A DNA stretch of 64,000 bases, taken from Roseiarcus sp963730555. Its GTDB lineage: Bacteria > Pseudomonadota > Alphaproteobacteria > Rhizobiales > Beijerinckiaceae. Made by a program: the position numbers and the translations under genes. The notes below the pieces were generated by a model. That model had not been told where the DNA came from. It ran no database searches and saw nothing but the letters and a program-made list of their open reading frames with translations. Shown here piece by piece: positions 35,952 to 44,577 of the stretch. Location of the stretch: contig CAVSSS010000011.1 in the NCBI GenBank assembly GCA_963730555.1, positions 1 to 64,000 of the forward strand, read 5' to 3'. Every line of letters starts with the position of its first letter. The stretch's first letter is position 1.

Positions 35952-36491
35952 TTATTGTATTGTCGCGGGTATCGGCAACGCATGATGACCTCCGCCCTTG
36001 TAGACGTCACAGGCTTTTGAATCCTCGCCAAAAAAAGCGATGCAATCGGCCAGATTGGGATCGCCCTTACCCTTGATGGAGTTGATGACATATTCGGCGA
36101 CGGTGGCGATCTCCTCCGGCCGGAGGAAAATATTGGCCTGTGCGACATGCGTGCTCTCAAGGTCCTTGGTGGTTAGGTTATAGCATTGCGGGGCGCCGTC
36201 CGACGGATAGGAGTCGCGGGAGAAGTAAGGCATGCCCGTACCCGGACGACCGCACCTCACCGTTTCCATGATCTGTTGCTTGTCGAGTTCGGTCTTGCGC
36301 AGCGACAGAGCTGCGCCGCCATAGCCGCCGCCACCGTCGCCGTGCCACTTGTGGCAGCCGACGCAGTTCGCTCTTTTGAAGATGGCCTGGCCCGTCTCCA
36401 GGCTGTTCTCCGCCGGGCGTGACGTTCCCGTGAGCAAGAGGGCGGCAAGTGCGAGAGCGCCCCCTGCGACATGAAATTTCATGGTCATCAT
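35952..36491 (-). CDS. periplasmic c-type cytochrome, likely electron acceptor of the PQQ dehydrogenase
   Basis: 179 residues. A signal peptide (GGALALAALLLTGTSRPAE) is followed by one haem site, FKRANCVGCHKWHG, a Gly-rich loop GDGGGGYGGAALSLR and a likely axial Met in RPGTGMPYFSRDSYP. Four more cysteines (VRCGRP, PQCYNL, ADCIAFF, KACDVY) could form two disulfides, unusual for a small class I cytochrome. The gene lies 46 bases downstream of the quinoprotein gene and 15 upstream of the unknown periplasmic protein, the arrangement expected for a dedicated electron acceptor. Confidence 0.85.
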   Translation of the reverse strand: MMTMKFHVAGGALALAALLLTGTSRPAENSLETGQAIFKRANCVGCHKWHGDGGGGYGGAALSLRKTELDKQQIMETVRCGRPGTGMPYFSRDSYPSDGAPQCYNLTTKDLESTHVAQANIFLRPEEIATVAEYVINSIKGKGDPNLADCIAFFGEDSKACDVYKGGGHHALPIPATIQ

Positions 36492-36537
36492 CGGATGAAG
36501 TTGCGAGGCCGCGCGTTTCGCGGCCTCGCTATTTTTC

Positions 36538-38355
36538 TCAGAGCGAGAAGACGTACAGCATCGATCCTGGCTGCATCTTTTTCAGCTCAGGCGTGCCATC
36601 GACAAACCACTTGTCCCATGCGCCGCCCATGCCGACCAGGATCGCGACATATTGCTTGCCATCGACCGAGAAGGTCATCGGGGGCGCATTCACGCCGGCC
36701 CCCGTGTCGAACTCCCACAGGCGTTGTAGCGTCTTCGCGTCGAGCGCGTAGACTTGCCCGGACGGCTCGCCGGAGAACACGAGATCCGGGGTTGCAAGAA
36801 TGCCGGCAAGGTCCGGATACGGCGTTTCATGCTTGGCGACAACCTTGCCAGTCGTCACATCGATCGCGGTGACGCTGCCGGTGATCCGGAAGGGCTGCGA
36901 CGGGCCGCCGCCGGTGAAGAAGTCGCGCGGCTTGTTCGCCTTCTCCTCGGGCTTGATCGTGACCCGGTTGCAGCTTTCGATCACCGGCACGTACCAGGTC
37001 TTGAGCTGCGGATTGTAAGCCGTCGGCGGCCAGTTCTTGCCGCCCATATTACCGGGGCAAATGTCGGCGTAAGGCTTGCCGCGGACCGGCGTCGCCTCCG
37101 GATTGTACACCTGCACCTGTTTCGACGAGTCGTATTCCGCAGGTCTTCCAGTTTCCGGATCGATGCCTTTCGTCCAGGTCACTTTTTTGACGAATGGCGT
37201 GGCCCAGAGGAATCGTCCGTCCGTCCGATCGACGGCGTATCCGAAACCGTTCCGGTCGGCCTCCAGCGCGAGCTTCTTCCCGTCGACGTCGACGAGAACA
37301 TTCTCGGCGACGCTGTCGTAATCATAAGGATCGTTCGGCGTATGCTGGAAGTGCCATTTGATCTTGCCGGTGTCGGCGTCCACGGCGAGCGATGAGTCTG
37401 TGTAGAGGTTGTCGCCGGGCCTATAGGCGTTGTCCCAGTCCGGTCCCGGATTGCCGACGCCCCACACGATGGTGTTCGTGGCTGGATCGTAAGACCCGGT
37501 CACCCACGTCGAGCCGCCGCCGGTCGTTTCCGCGCCGTTCGTCCCGCCCCAGGTTTCCGATCCGGGTTCGCCCTTCTTGGGAAGCGTGTAGGTGCGCCAG
37601 ACCTCTTTCTGCGTGTCGAGATCGGTGGCGGCGATCCACCCGCGGATGCCATATTCAGCGCCGGCGACGCCCGTTATCGCCATGTTCTTGACGATGAGCG
37701 GCGCGCCGGTGACGACCTCGCCCTTGTTCGGATCGGCGACTTGACGCTGCCATTTGACCTGTCCGGTCTCCTTGTCCGTCGCGATGAGGCGACCATCCAA
37801 GGTATGCGAAATCACCAGGTCATTGTATAAACCCACGCCGCGATTATCGACGCCGCAGCAGGCGACAGCGCCAGCCCAATCGTGGTCGGTCTTGGGGTCC
37901 ATCTTCCACAAAAGCGTCCCCTTCCCGCCATGCGTGTCTATCTTATAGACCGAACCCCAGCCGTCGGTGACGTACATGAAGCCGTCCTCGACGATCGGCG
38001 TGCCTTCGAGCCCGCCATGCGTCCAGATCCCGCCGCCTTCGAGGCCGCCGAGCTGCATCGTCCAGGCGACCTTCAGGTCCTTGACGTTGCCCGCATTGAT
38101 CTGGTCGAGGGTCGAGAAGCGCTGAGCGCTGTAATCCTTATGATGCGTGATCCAGTTCTGCTGCTCCTTGTCGGCTTCCAGCAGGCGCTGAGTCGTCGTC
38201 GCCGGACTCTTCGCCACCACAGGGACCTCGGCCTTTGGGCCGATAGGCGCGTCCTCCGCAAAGGCTCCTGTGGCGAATATGAGCGCCAGAGCCGCGCCGC
38301 CCACATAAAATCGGCGTGTCGATCCGGACAGCCGATATGATAATTCTCGCTCCAT
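36538..38355 (-). CDS. PQQ-dependent alcohol dehydrogenase with lanthanide-type DYD motif
   Basis: 605 residues from ATG 38355, with AGAGGAGGAAG about seven bases upstream; the frame is open further 5' but without a site. A signal peptide (GGAALALIFATGAFAED) exports it. The eight-bladed propeller shows W-motifs such as GTLLWKMDPKT and GQVKWQRQVADPN, the adjacent-cysteine ring GAVACCGVDNRGVGLYND, and the active-site segment HTPNDPYDYDSVAEN. There the catalytic Asp is followed two residues later by a second Asp, the extra ligand typical of lanthanide-using XoxF, ExaF and PedH enzymes (Ala in calcium types). The overall style is ethanol-dehydrogenase-like rather than methanol-specific. A cytochrome c follows. 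Confidence 0.88.
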   Translation of the reverse strand: MERELSYRLSGSTRRFYVGGAALALIFATGAFAEDAPIGPKAEVPVVAKSPATTTQRLLEADKEQQNWITHHKDYSAQRFSTLDQINAGNVKDLKVAWTMQLGGLEGGGIWTHGGLEGTPIVEDGFMYVTDGWGSVYKIDTHGGKGTLLWKMDPKTDHDWAGAVACCGVDNRGVGLYNDLVISHTLDGRLIATDKETGQVKWQRQVADPNKGEVVTGAPLIVKNMAITGVAGAEYGIRGWIAATDLDTQKEVWRTYTLPKKGEPGSETWGGTNGAETTGGGSTWVTGSYDPATNTIVWGVGNPGPDWDNAYRPGDNLYTDSSLAVDADTGKIKWHFQHTPNDPYDYDSVAENVLVDVDGKKLALEADRNGFGYAVDRTDGRFLWATPFVKKVTWTKGIDPETGRPAEYDSSKQVQVYNPEATPVRGKPYADICPGNMGGKNWPPTAYNPQLKTWYVPVIESCNRVTIKPEEKANKPRDFFTGGGPSQPFRITGSVTAIDVTTGKVVAKHETPYPDLAGILATPDLVFSGEPSGQVYALDAKTLQRLWEFDTGAGVNAPPMTFSVDGKQYVAILVGMGGAWDKWFVDGTPELKKMQPGSMLYVFSL

Positions 38356-38769
38356 TTTGCGCTTCCTCCTCTTTACCCACCCGTTTTGTCGGGTTGGGTG
38401 TCGACCTGAGTGCCTGATCCACAACGCGCCAGGTCTCAACACGAGCAAGCTGAGCCTGAGCCGGCGGATTAGCGGGAGTTTCCGCCGCCTGACAACCGAA
38501 TGCGTCTGGCGCATCGTGCGGCGAGGACAGTCCCACTCCTACTGGAGATTCATAGTGCAGACCCAAATGGTCAGCAAGGCGGTCGCGACTAGTTCCATGC
38601 AACCATCAAGTTGCGTCAACGGGGTCGATTCCAAACCGGCCAGCGGAGTTTGAAGGCGAGCCTGATCGAGGCTCGGCGCGTGACCCTCTCGCTTCTTGCC
38701 GCTACTCTCAAAATCCGCAGCGCGACGCATCGCTGACGCCAGAGGCCGTCGGGCAAGGAGGGAGGAAAG
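38356..38769. other. divergent promoter region between the quinoprotein and PCuAC genes
   Basis: About 410 bases between two start codons facing away from each other. It should hold both promoters. No clear operator or repeat was seen. Confidence 0.4.
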
Positions 38770-39261
38770 ATGATGAAGGGTGGCTTCGCCTTCCTCTGCC
38801 TCGGCGCCTCCCTCGCTAGACCGATCGCGAGTTCGATGCTGAAACTGGCGCCGCTGGCGGCGCTCTTTGCTGCTGGGACAGCCGAAGCCAACGACATTGC
38901 CGTCACCGACGCCTGGACGCCTCCCAACGCCGAGATCGGGAGCGACGCCGTGCTTGGGATGGTGGTGACGAACGATGGCGCGGAGCCGGATGCGCTTGTT
39001 CGCGTTTCGTGTCCGGTTGCGAACTTCTCCGAGAAGCGCCAGATCGATATCGGCGAGGGCGGGAAGTCGGCGAGAGAGGTTCACGACATTCCAGTCGCCC
39101 CGAAATCAAAAGCGATCCTGAACCGCGAGGGCTTTCACGTCGCGCTGTTGCAGACCCGCCAAAAGCTCGTGGAGGGTGACGAATTCCAGTGCTCGGTTTC
39201 GTTCCGCCGAGCCGGAACTATCCAGATCCAGGTTCGCGTGTCGCAAAAAGGCGCCAAGTGA
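38770..39261 (+). CDS. PCuAC-family periplasmic protein lacking the usual copper ligands
   Basis: 163 residues; ATG 38770 with GGAGGAAAG before it. A signal sequence (LAPLAALFAAGTAEAND) leads to IAVTDAWTPPNAEIGSDAVL, GMVVTNDGAEPDALVRVSCP, HDIPVAPKSKAILNREGFHV and LVEGDEFQCSVSFRRAGTIQ. This is the PCu(A)C fold. In typical members Cu(I) is held by a conserved H-M ... H-x-M set (for example GYHVMLMGL); here that strand is EGFHVALLQT, without the methionines, and the upstream HEM-like site is also missing. Two cysteines remain and could pair or bind metal. It is transcribed away from the PQQ operon. Confidence 0.78.
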   Translation: MMKGGFAFLCLGASLARPIASSMLKLAPLAALFAAGTAEANDIAVTDAWTPPNAEIGSDAVLGMVVTNDGAEPDALVRVSCPVANFSEKRQIDIGEGGKSAREVHDIPVAPKSKAILNREGFHVALLQTRQKLVEGDEFQCSVSFRRAGTIQIQVRVSQKGAK

Positions 39262-39444
39262 TTATGCGCTTTCCTAACCACTGAGCGAGGGCGGCGGTAG
39301 TCTTGGCAAGCGGCTTCTATCTGATGCGTTGCAGGACCATACCGCTGGCTAGCTTCCACCCCTTCGCCGGCCCCCACGACATGCGATGGCGCTGTCACGC
39401 GAACTGAATTTGGTCACCTGAATATTGGGGAGCCAGATTCCGAC

Positions 39445-40128
39445 TCATGCCGCGGTAGCGGCTCGCCACGTCCGGAAGGCTTCCTCGCGGAAGACGCGGA
39501 GCGTGCGGCGGGATGTGAGATGGCGCTGGACGTTGAAAGTGTTTTGGACGGCGGCGTGAACGGACAGGAACCGTTGCGCGGAACCGGGCGATTTGAAGCG
39601 CTGCATCTTGCGCTCGCGTCGCCGCACCCGCAGATGCGAGTTCCCGATTGTTTTTGCGCAAGCCCTGTTCATGGCGAGCGCACAATCTCATTTCCGATTT
39701 TGCCGCACCATAAGAGCGCAGCTTATCAGTGACCAGCACCTCAGGCGCGAAGCCTTGTTTCTTGAGCAGCTTGTGCATCAGTTTCACCGCTGCAGCCTTG
39801 TCGCGCCGACGTTGCACAAGCAGATCGAGAACCTCGCCTTCGTCGTCGACCGCGCGCCACAGCCAGAACTGCCTGCGCCAATAATCACGGCCATCTCGTC
39901 GAGATGCCACCGGGAGCTTGGCCGCGGGCGTCGACGGCGAAGCTCCCGGGCGAACACCGGCCCGAACTTCAAGACCCATCGCCGCACCGTTTCGTAGGAG
40001 ACATCCAGCCCACGCTCAGCGAGCAGGTCTTCGACGTCGCGATAGCTGAGCGTGAAACGCAGATAGAGCCAAACAGCATGCCGAATAATAGCAGGCGGAA
40101 ACTGGTGGCGGGCAAACGAGATCGTCAT
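39445..40128 (-). pseudogene. IS6-like transposase, frameshifted
   Basis: The first frame gives FPPAIIRHAVWLYLRFTLSY, RDVEDLLAERGLDVSYETVR, and RWHLDEMAVIIG with the first Asp. A slip near 39880 leads to RRQFWLWRAVDDEGEVLDLL, then VLVTDKLRSYGAAKSEM with the second Asp. A second slip near 39680 leads to SHLRVRRRERKMQRFKSPGS and the end near 39445. Together they make a full IS6-group enzyme, but in three frames. No clean terminal repeats were identified. Confidence 0.8.
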
Positions 40129-40149
40129 GCGCCATCTTACCCTCCAAAC

Positions 40150-40690
40150 CGATGCGCGCTATCCTTCGCGTGACAGCATCCCACACAGTCCTCACTGACA
40201 ACGGAACCCACTTCACCACCCCAGGCAATACGAGTTCAGCGGCGCCGGACATCAAGGCCGCCCTCGACGCTGGGGAGCCTGTTTGGGCGCACGCCTTCGA
40301 ATATGCTTGCGCCCAGAACGAGATCGATCATCGGCTGACAAAGCCCAAGCACCCGTGGACGGCGCATCCGGGAAAGTCGCAAGGGGCGGCCATGTAACGA
40401 GCTCGGGCCCTCAGCCCACAGTCTATCGACGGCCTGCCCGCACCTTCGTGCTCCCGGCGCCCCGTGTCCCAGATGGGCTCACCATATCGCCGGTTCCCTT
40501 CCGGAAACAGCCGGACAACGAGGCGCCGATGATCTCATACCGGATAACGGGCAAGTCGAAAGAATGAACCGCACCATCAAGGACGCGAACGTCAAACGCT
40601 ACTTCTGCGAGACCCACGATCAGCTGCGAACGCACCTGCGCGACTTCGTCGACGCCTATAACTTCGCTCGAAAACTCAAGACCCTCAGAG
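40150..40690 (+). pseudogene. IS481-type transposase fragment with a 180-bp insert
   Basis: The first piece reads HTVLTDNGTHFTTPGNTSSA and AFEYACAQNEIDHRLTKPKH, then PWT (to about 40368). An unrelated run of about 175 bases follows, and the protein resumes at about 40544 with NGQVERMNRTIKDANVKRYF and THLRDFVDAYNFARKLKTLR. The insert falls between two residues that are adjacent in the IS481 copy at 42085 (HPWT and NGQVER). The insert itself codes for nothing recognisable and shows no clear terminal repeats. Confidence 0.75.
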
Positions 40691-40741
40691 GGCATCGTCA
40701 CGTTAACGAGTTGGGAGTTGGCGAGCGGCTAAACGCCGGCC

Positions 40742-41455
40742 ATGTCGACTTCCCGTGACCCTGTGTATCGCCGCCATCGCTTTCCACCGGAAGTGATCAG
40801 TTACGCCGTGTGGTTCTATTTCCGGTTTCCATTGAGCCTTCGGATGGTCGAGGAATGCTGGCGGAGCGCGGGATTTGCGTGACCTACGAAACCGTGCGCC
40901 AGTGGGGAAAGAAGTTCGGCAGGGCATTCGCCGATCAGATCCGCAAGCACGCGCGTGCTCGCGGCGACAAATGGCATATGGATGAGGTCGTCGTCTCGAT
41001 CGCCGGCGAGTAACACTGGCTTTGGCGCGCGGTCGATCAGAATGGCTTCGTTCTCGACGTCCTGGTCCAGCGTCGAAGAGACAGTCGCGCGGCGCAGCAG
41101 CTCATGGGCAAGCTCCTCAAATCCGCCGTCACACCGCCACGCGTCATGATCACGGACAAGCTCCGGTCATACGGCGCTGCGAGGGCGAAGATGGGCCTTC
41201 GCGTCAATCATCGCCAGCATAAGGGCCTGAACAATCGCGCGGAGAACTCCCACCAGCCGACACGGCGACGCGAACGGATCATGAAGCGATTCAAATCAGC
41301 CTGGCAGGCCCAACGGTTTCTGTCGGTTCACGATCAAGTCGCCAACCTCTTCCACATTCCTTATCCTAACTCCGTCACGGCTGACTTCCGCCGCGCTTCG
41401 CGCGAGCAAGCCTTTGCGGCTTGGCGCGAGATCTCAAAGACGGGCGCTACGGCCT
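40742..41455 (+). pseudogene. IS6-like transposase, frameshift plus nonsense codon
   Basis: It begins MSTSRDPVYRRHRFPPEVIS, YAVWFYFRFPLSLRMVEE. One missing A near 40857 shifts to MLAERGICVTYETVRQWGKK and KWHMDEVVVSIAGE, where a TAA at 41011 interrupts. The family sequence then continues HWLWRAVDQNGFVLDVLVQR, with RVMITDKLRSYGAARAKMGL, NRAENSHQPTRRRERIMKRF and a normal end at 41455. It is related to, but distinct from, the leftward copy at 39445. Confidence 0.8.
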
Positions 41456-42026
41456 AACCTCGCCTCTCAGAAGAATCGGCCTCCTTCGGCTCGGCGTTCG
41501 CTCAAGTTGACGATGCCCCTGCGCGCTATGCGCCGCGTCGAGACCTATATGGCCGAATTCACGCTCGGATCGACACGAGGCGTCGACCGCTGCGTACCCT
41601 CCGGCGTAAATCAAGGCACAGTTCTCGGCCGCATGCTCCATCGCCCCGGTCAACCGCCGCCTGGAGGACATCGCTACAACACCGCGTGATTGCGCGCATC
41701 ACGTCTTTCGTCAGCGATCCGCTTCCCCCAGGCAAAGCGGTTCTTCCAGGGAATCTGGAGAGCGGGGTCATCTTCACGCGTAAATCGTAAAAGGACCGCG
41801 TCGACAGGCGCACGTATCGCGGCAACATCCACAGATGGCGGCCCGAGGTCTAATTGCGGAGTTGCCGCTTGGTAGTTAGCGGCACGCGCTTTCAGATAGA
41901 ATCGCAGCAGGCGGATTTGTTATTCCCGCGCAAGCTGGAATCCATAGGCATCATCAAAGGATTACTGGATGCCAGCGTTCGCGGGCATGACAGAAATTGC
42001 GCCGGCTGACGGCACTTTGCGCTGGT
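41456..42026. other. stretch without a gene between two IS remnants
   Basis: About 570 bases with no recognised coding sequence. The only clear structure is the palindromic repeat at 41922-41991. Confidence 0.4.
41922..41991. repeat. REP-like palindromic repeat
   Basis: ATTCCCGCGCAAGCTGGAAT on the left pairs imperfectly with GATGCCAGCGTTCGCGGGCA on the right, around an AT-rich loop (about 70 bases in all). This form, with inverted 'tTCCCGCG ... CGCGGGca', is a common dispersed intergenic palindrome of alphaproteobacteria. It lies directly left of the IS481 end at 42027. Confidence 0.7.
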
Positions 42027-42921
42027 TGTTTAGTCCCGGCATTTGCTGGAGCGGGTTCTGTGTGAATCGTTCAGGCTCGGTTGTTCATTGTTTGCAGACG
42101 AACTCGTAGGGGGTGAGGCCATTAAGGGTCTTCAGTCGCCGGGCGAAGTTGTAGGCGGCGAGGAAGTCGGCGAGATGGCGAACGAGTTGATCGTGGGATT
42201 CGTAGTGATATCGCTTGACGGTCGCGTCCTTGATCGTCCGGTTCATCCGCTCGACCTGTCCATTGGTCCAAGGATGATTGGGCTTGGTCAGCCGATGCTC
42301 GATCCCGTGCTCACGACAGCCGCGGTCGAAAGGGTGGCCGCGGAGCCTGGCGGTCGGACCTGATCGGTTCTTCGGCAGGTCGGTGAACTGGATTCCGTTG
42401 TCGGTGAGCACGATCTCGATCCTGTAAGGCACGGCGGCGACAAGGGCCTCCAAGAAGGCGCGCGCGGTCTGCGTATTGGCCTTGTCGACGAGCTGAGCGA
42501 CCGCGAACTTGGAGGCGCGGTCGATCGCGACGAAGAGATAGAGCTTGCCTTGCGCGGTCTGCACTTCGGCGATGTCGACGTGGAAGAAGCCGATCGGATA
42601 GGCCTTGAACTTGCGCTTTGGCGAAGCTTCGCCCTCGACTTGCGGCAGCCGCGAGATTCCATGACGCTTAAGGCAACGATGCAGCGACGAGCGCGTGAGG
42701 TGAGGGATTGTCGGTTGAAGCGCGTAGAGGCAGTCGTCAAGCGGCAGCAGCGTATGCCTTCGGAAGGCGACAACGATCGCCTCCTCTTCAACAGTCAGGA
42801 CGGTTGATCGGGGCGTCTTGGGGCCTGTCCGAAGATCGGAAACTGAGCTCCGCCCTTCCACTTGGCGATCGTCTTCGGATTGACGCCATAGCGCTTGGCA
42901 AGCGCCCTCAGGCTCTCTTGA

Positions 42922-44308
42922 TGGTGTGGACGGCGCCCGCAACGCCTGCTCCCCGAGGAGGCATGTCAAGATGCGCTGTCGAACACTCATCGAAGGAGCG
43001 CCACAAATGGGCAAGGCACGCGTTGACTTGAACTCGGTGACGACCGTTGGTCTCGATCTGGCGAAACACGTCTTCCAGATTTACGCGGTGGACGCCGATG
43101 GCAAGGTTGTGATGGCTACCTCGTTAAGGCGCAAGGACGTACTGTCGTTCTTTGCCGCTCTACCGCCCTGCATCATAAGTTTGGAGGCCTGCGGCTCAGC
43201 TCACCACTGGGCTCGTGAATTGGTCAAACTCGGGCACGTCGCTCGACTGATGCCACCCAATTACGTCAAGGCCTATGTTCGCTGGCAGAAGAACGATGCG
43301 GCTGATGCGGCTGCGATTTGCGAAGCGGTCACTCGGCCTTCGATGCGATTCGTGCCGGTCCGGTCGATCGACAGTCAAGCCGTTCTTATGCATCACAAGG
43401 TGCGTGAGATCCTGGTGTCTCAACGCACACAGCTCCTCAACGCATTGCGCGGCCATCTGGCGGAGGTCGGCGTTATCGCTGCACAGGGACCGAGCGGAGC
43501 CTACGCATTGGCCGCAGCGATTTTGGAGGGCGATGGCTCCATCCCGCTTTGCGTACGGGACGCGCTCGCGCCGACCATCCGTCAGTTGCAAACCCTCAAC
43601 GGTGAGATCGCCGCGATCGACCGCGCCATCCTAGAGCTGGCGAGGACGGATCGGACAGCTCGACGGCTGATGAGTGTCCCCGGAATTGGCCCCATAACGG
43701 CATCCGCGATTGCTGCGAGTGTTCAGGATGTTGGCGCATTCTCGGGCCCGCGGGAGTTCGCAGCGTTCCTCGGACTGGCGCCGAGACAGAACTCGTCGGG
43801 GGGCAAAGAACGCCTTGGACGGGTGTCAAAAATGGGGAATCGCTACCTCCGAAAGCTGTTGGTCGTCGGCGCTCACGCCGTCCTCTTCCACAGAAGGGCG
43901 CACCAGGATGGGCTTAGAGGGTGGGCCGGGAAGCTCATGGAAACCAAACCGTTTAAGCTTGTCGCGGTAGCGTGGCGAACAAGCTCGCGAGGATCGCCTT
44001 CGCCATTATGCGCGATGGCTCCATCTACGGGGATGCCGTGGCCTGATAACCCAGCGTCCTCGGGTCTATCGAGCGATCACTGAATCGAGGGTGACTACGT
44101 AGTGATGCGAACGCGCGAGAAATTGGTTCGGGAAGCCTGGAGCATAGTCGGAGCGCCAAGCTCGTTCTCTTGATCAGGCAAACGAACCAGCGGAAACCAT
44201 CAGGGCCAGCGGGACCCGTCCCGCGCAAAAAGGCCGGAGACATGACCGCACCCGCGAGCTCCACACCACATCGGATAACCCTTGATCTGCGGGCGCCGTC
44301 CAGACATG
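42922..44308. mobile_element. IS1111-type (IS110 family) insertion sequence
   Basis: Sub-terminal inverted repeats of 14 perfect bases, TGGACGGCGCCCGC at 42927 and its complement ending at 44302, are set a few bases in from the junctions, as in the IS1111 group. It is inserted in the IS481 transposase gene; the bases CA are shared at the two junctions. It holds one rightward transposase. Confidence 0.82.
43007..44046 (+). pseudogene. IS1111-type transposase, frameshifted near the 3' end
   Basis: From ATG 43007 (AAGGAGC upstream) it reads SVTTVGLDLAKHVFQIYAVD with the first DEDD Asp, ISLEACGSAHHWARELVKLG with the Glu, WQKNDAADAAAICEAVTRP with the last Asp pair, then VPGIGPITASAIAASVQDVG and APRQNSSGGKERLGRVSKMG. 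Near 43971 one base is missing; the next frame gives ANKLARIAFAIMRDGSIYGD and stops at 44046. All catalytic motifs precede the slip, so it may still be active or the slip may be an error. The outer copy at 26.4 kb is a relative. Confidence 0.85.
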
Positions 44309-44464
44309 ACTATGCTGTATCGCTCGACGGACCGCCTCAGTCGTTGTGGCGCTCCCATGTAGAATCTGGCCCATAGCGCATCCTTCGAATCACTCGACAA
44401 GGATGCCCCATCAAAGGCTGAGACCAAACACCTAGCGCATGCTGCGATGGGGTCGAACCAAGCT

Positions 44465-44553
44465 CGTCATTGCGAGCGAAGCAAAGCAATCCAGGAGTTG
44501 CCGGGCGCCCTACTACCTCGGATCGCCACGTCGCTTCGCTCCTCGCGATGACG
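44465..44553. repeat. dispersed palindromic repeat (CGTCATTGCGAG type)
   Basis: CGTCATTGCGAGCGAAGCAA on the left and its imperfect complement on the right (CGCTTCGCTCCTCGCGATGA) enclose about 40 bases. This palindrome is widespread between genes in Bradyrhizobium and related genomes. It lies just past the stop of the SDR gene and may act as a transcript end. Confidence 0.75.
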
Positions 44554-44577
44554 ATTCCAATCCGAAGGCAGCGCGCT

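Larger units (their letters stand above)
42085..44374 (-). pseudogene. IS481-family transposase split by an IS1111-type insertion
   Basis: The N-terminus MGQILHGSATTTEAVRRAIQ-HS lies at 44374-44309. Beyond the inserted element it resumes at about 42919 with ESLRALAKRYGVNPKTIAKW. A slip near 42855 then leads to SSVSDLRTGPKTPRSTVLTV, RRHTLLPLDDCLYALQPTIP, the DDE core (GFFHVDIAEVQTAQGKLYLF, IEIVLTDNGIQFTD, HPWTNGQVERMNRTIKDATV) and the end at 42085 (LTPYEFVCKQ). Joining the two halves restores IQHS-QESLR across the insertion site. Confidence 0.85.
42027..44430. mobile_element. IS481-family element interrupted by an IS1111-type element
   Basis: The terminal repeats are TGTTTAGTCCCGGCATTTG at 42027 and, on the complement of the right end at 44430, TGTTTGGTCTCAGCCTTTG; 19 of the first 25 bases agree. 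Inside is a leftward IS481 transposase whose first 22 codons lie at 44309-44374 and the rest at 42085-42925, separated by the IS1111-type element. The flanks do not show a target duplication. Confidence 0.8.

Noticed and set aside
39250..39330. tRNA-like words (complement reads GCTCAGTGGTTAG) just after the PCuAC gene
   Set aside because: Only a D-arm-like piece is present. No anticodon arm or GTTCGAATC-type T-arm follows, and the 3' side would fall in the coding region, so no tRNA is called.
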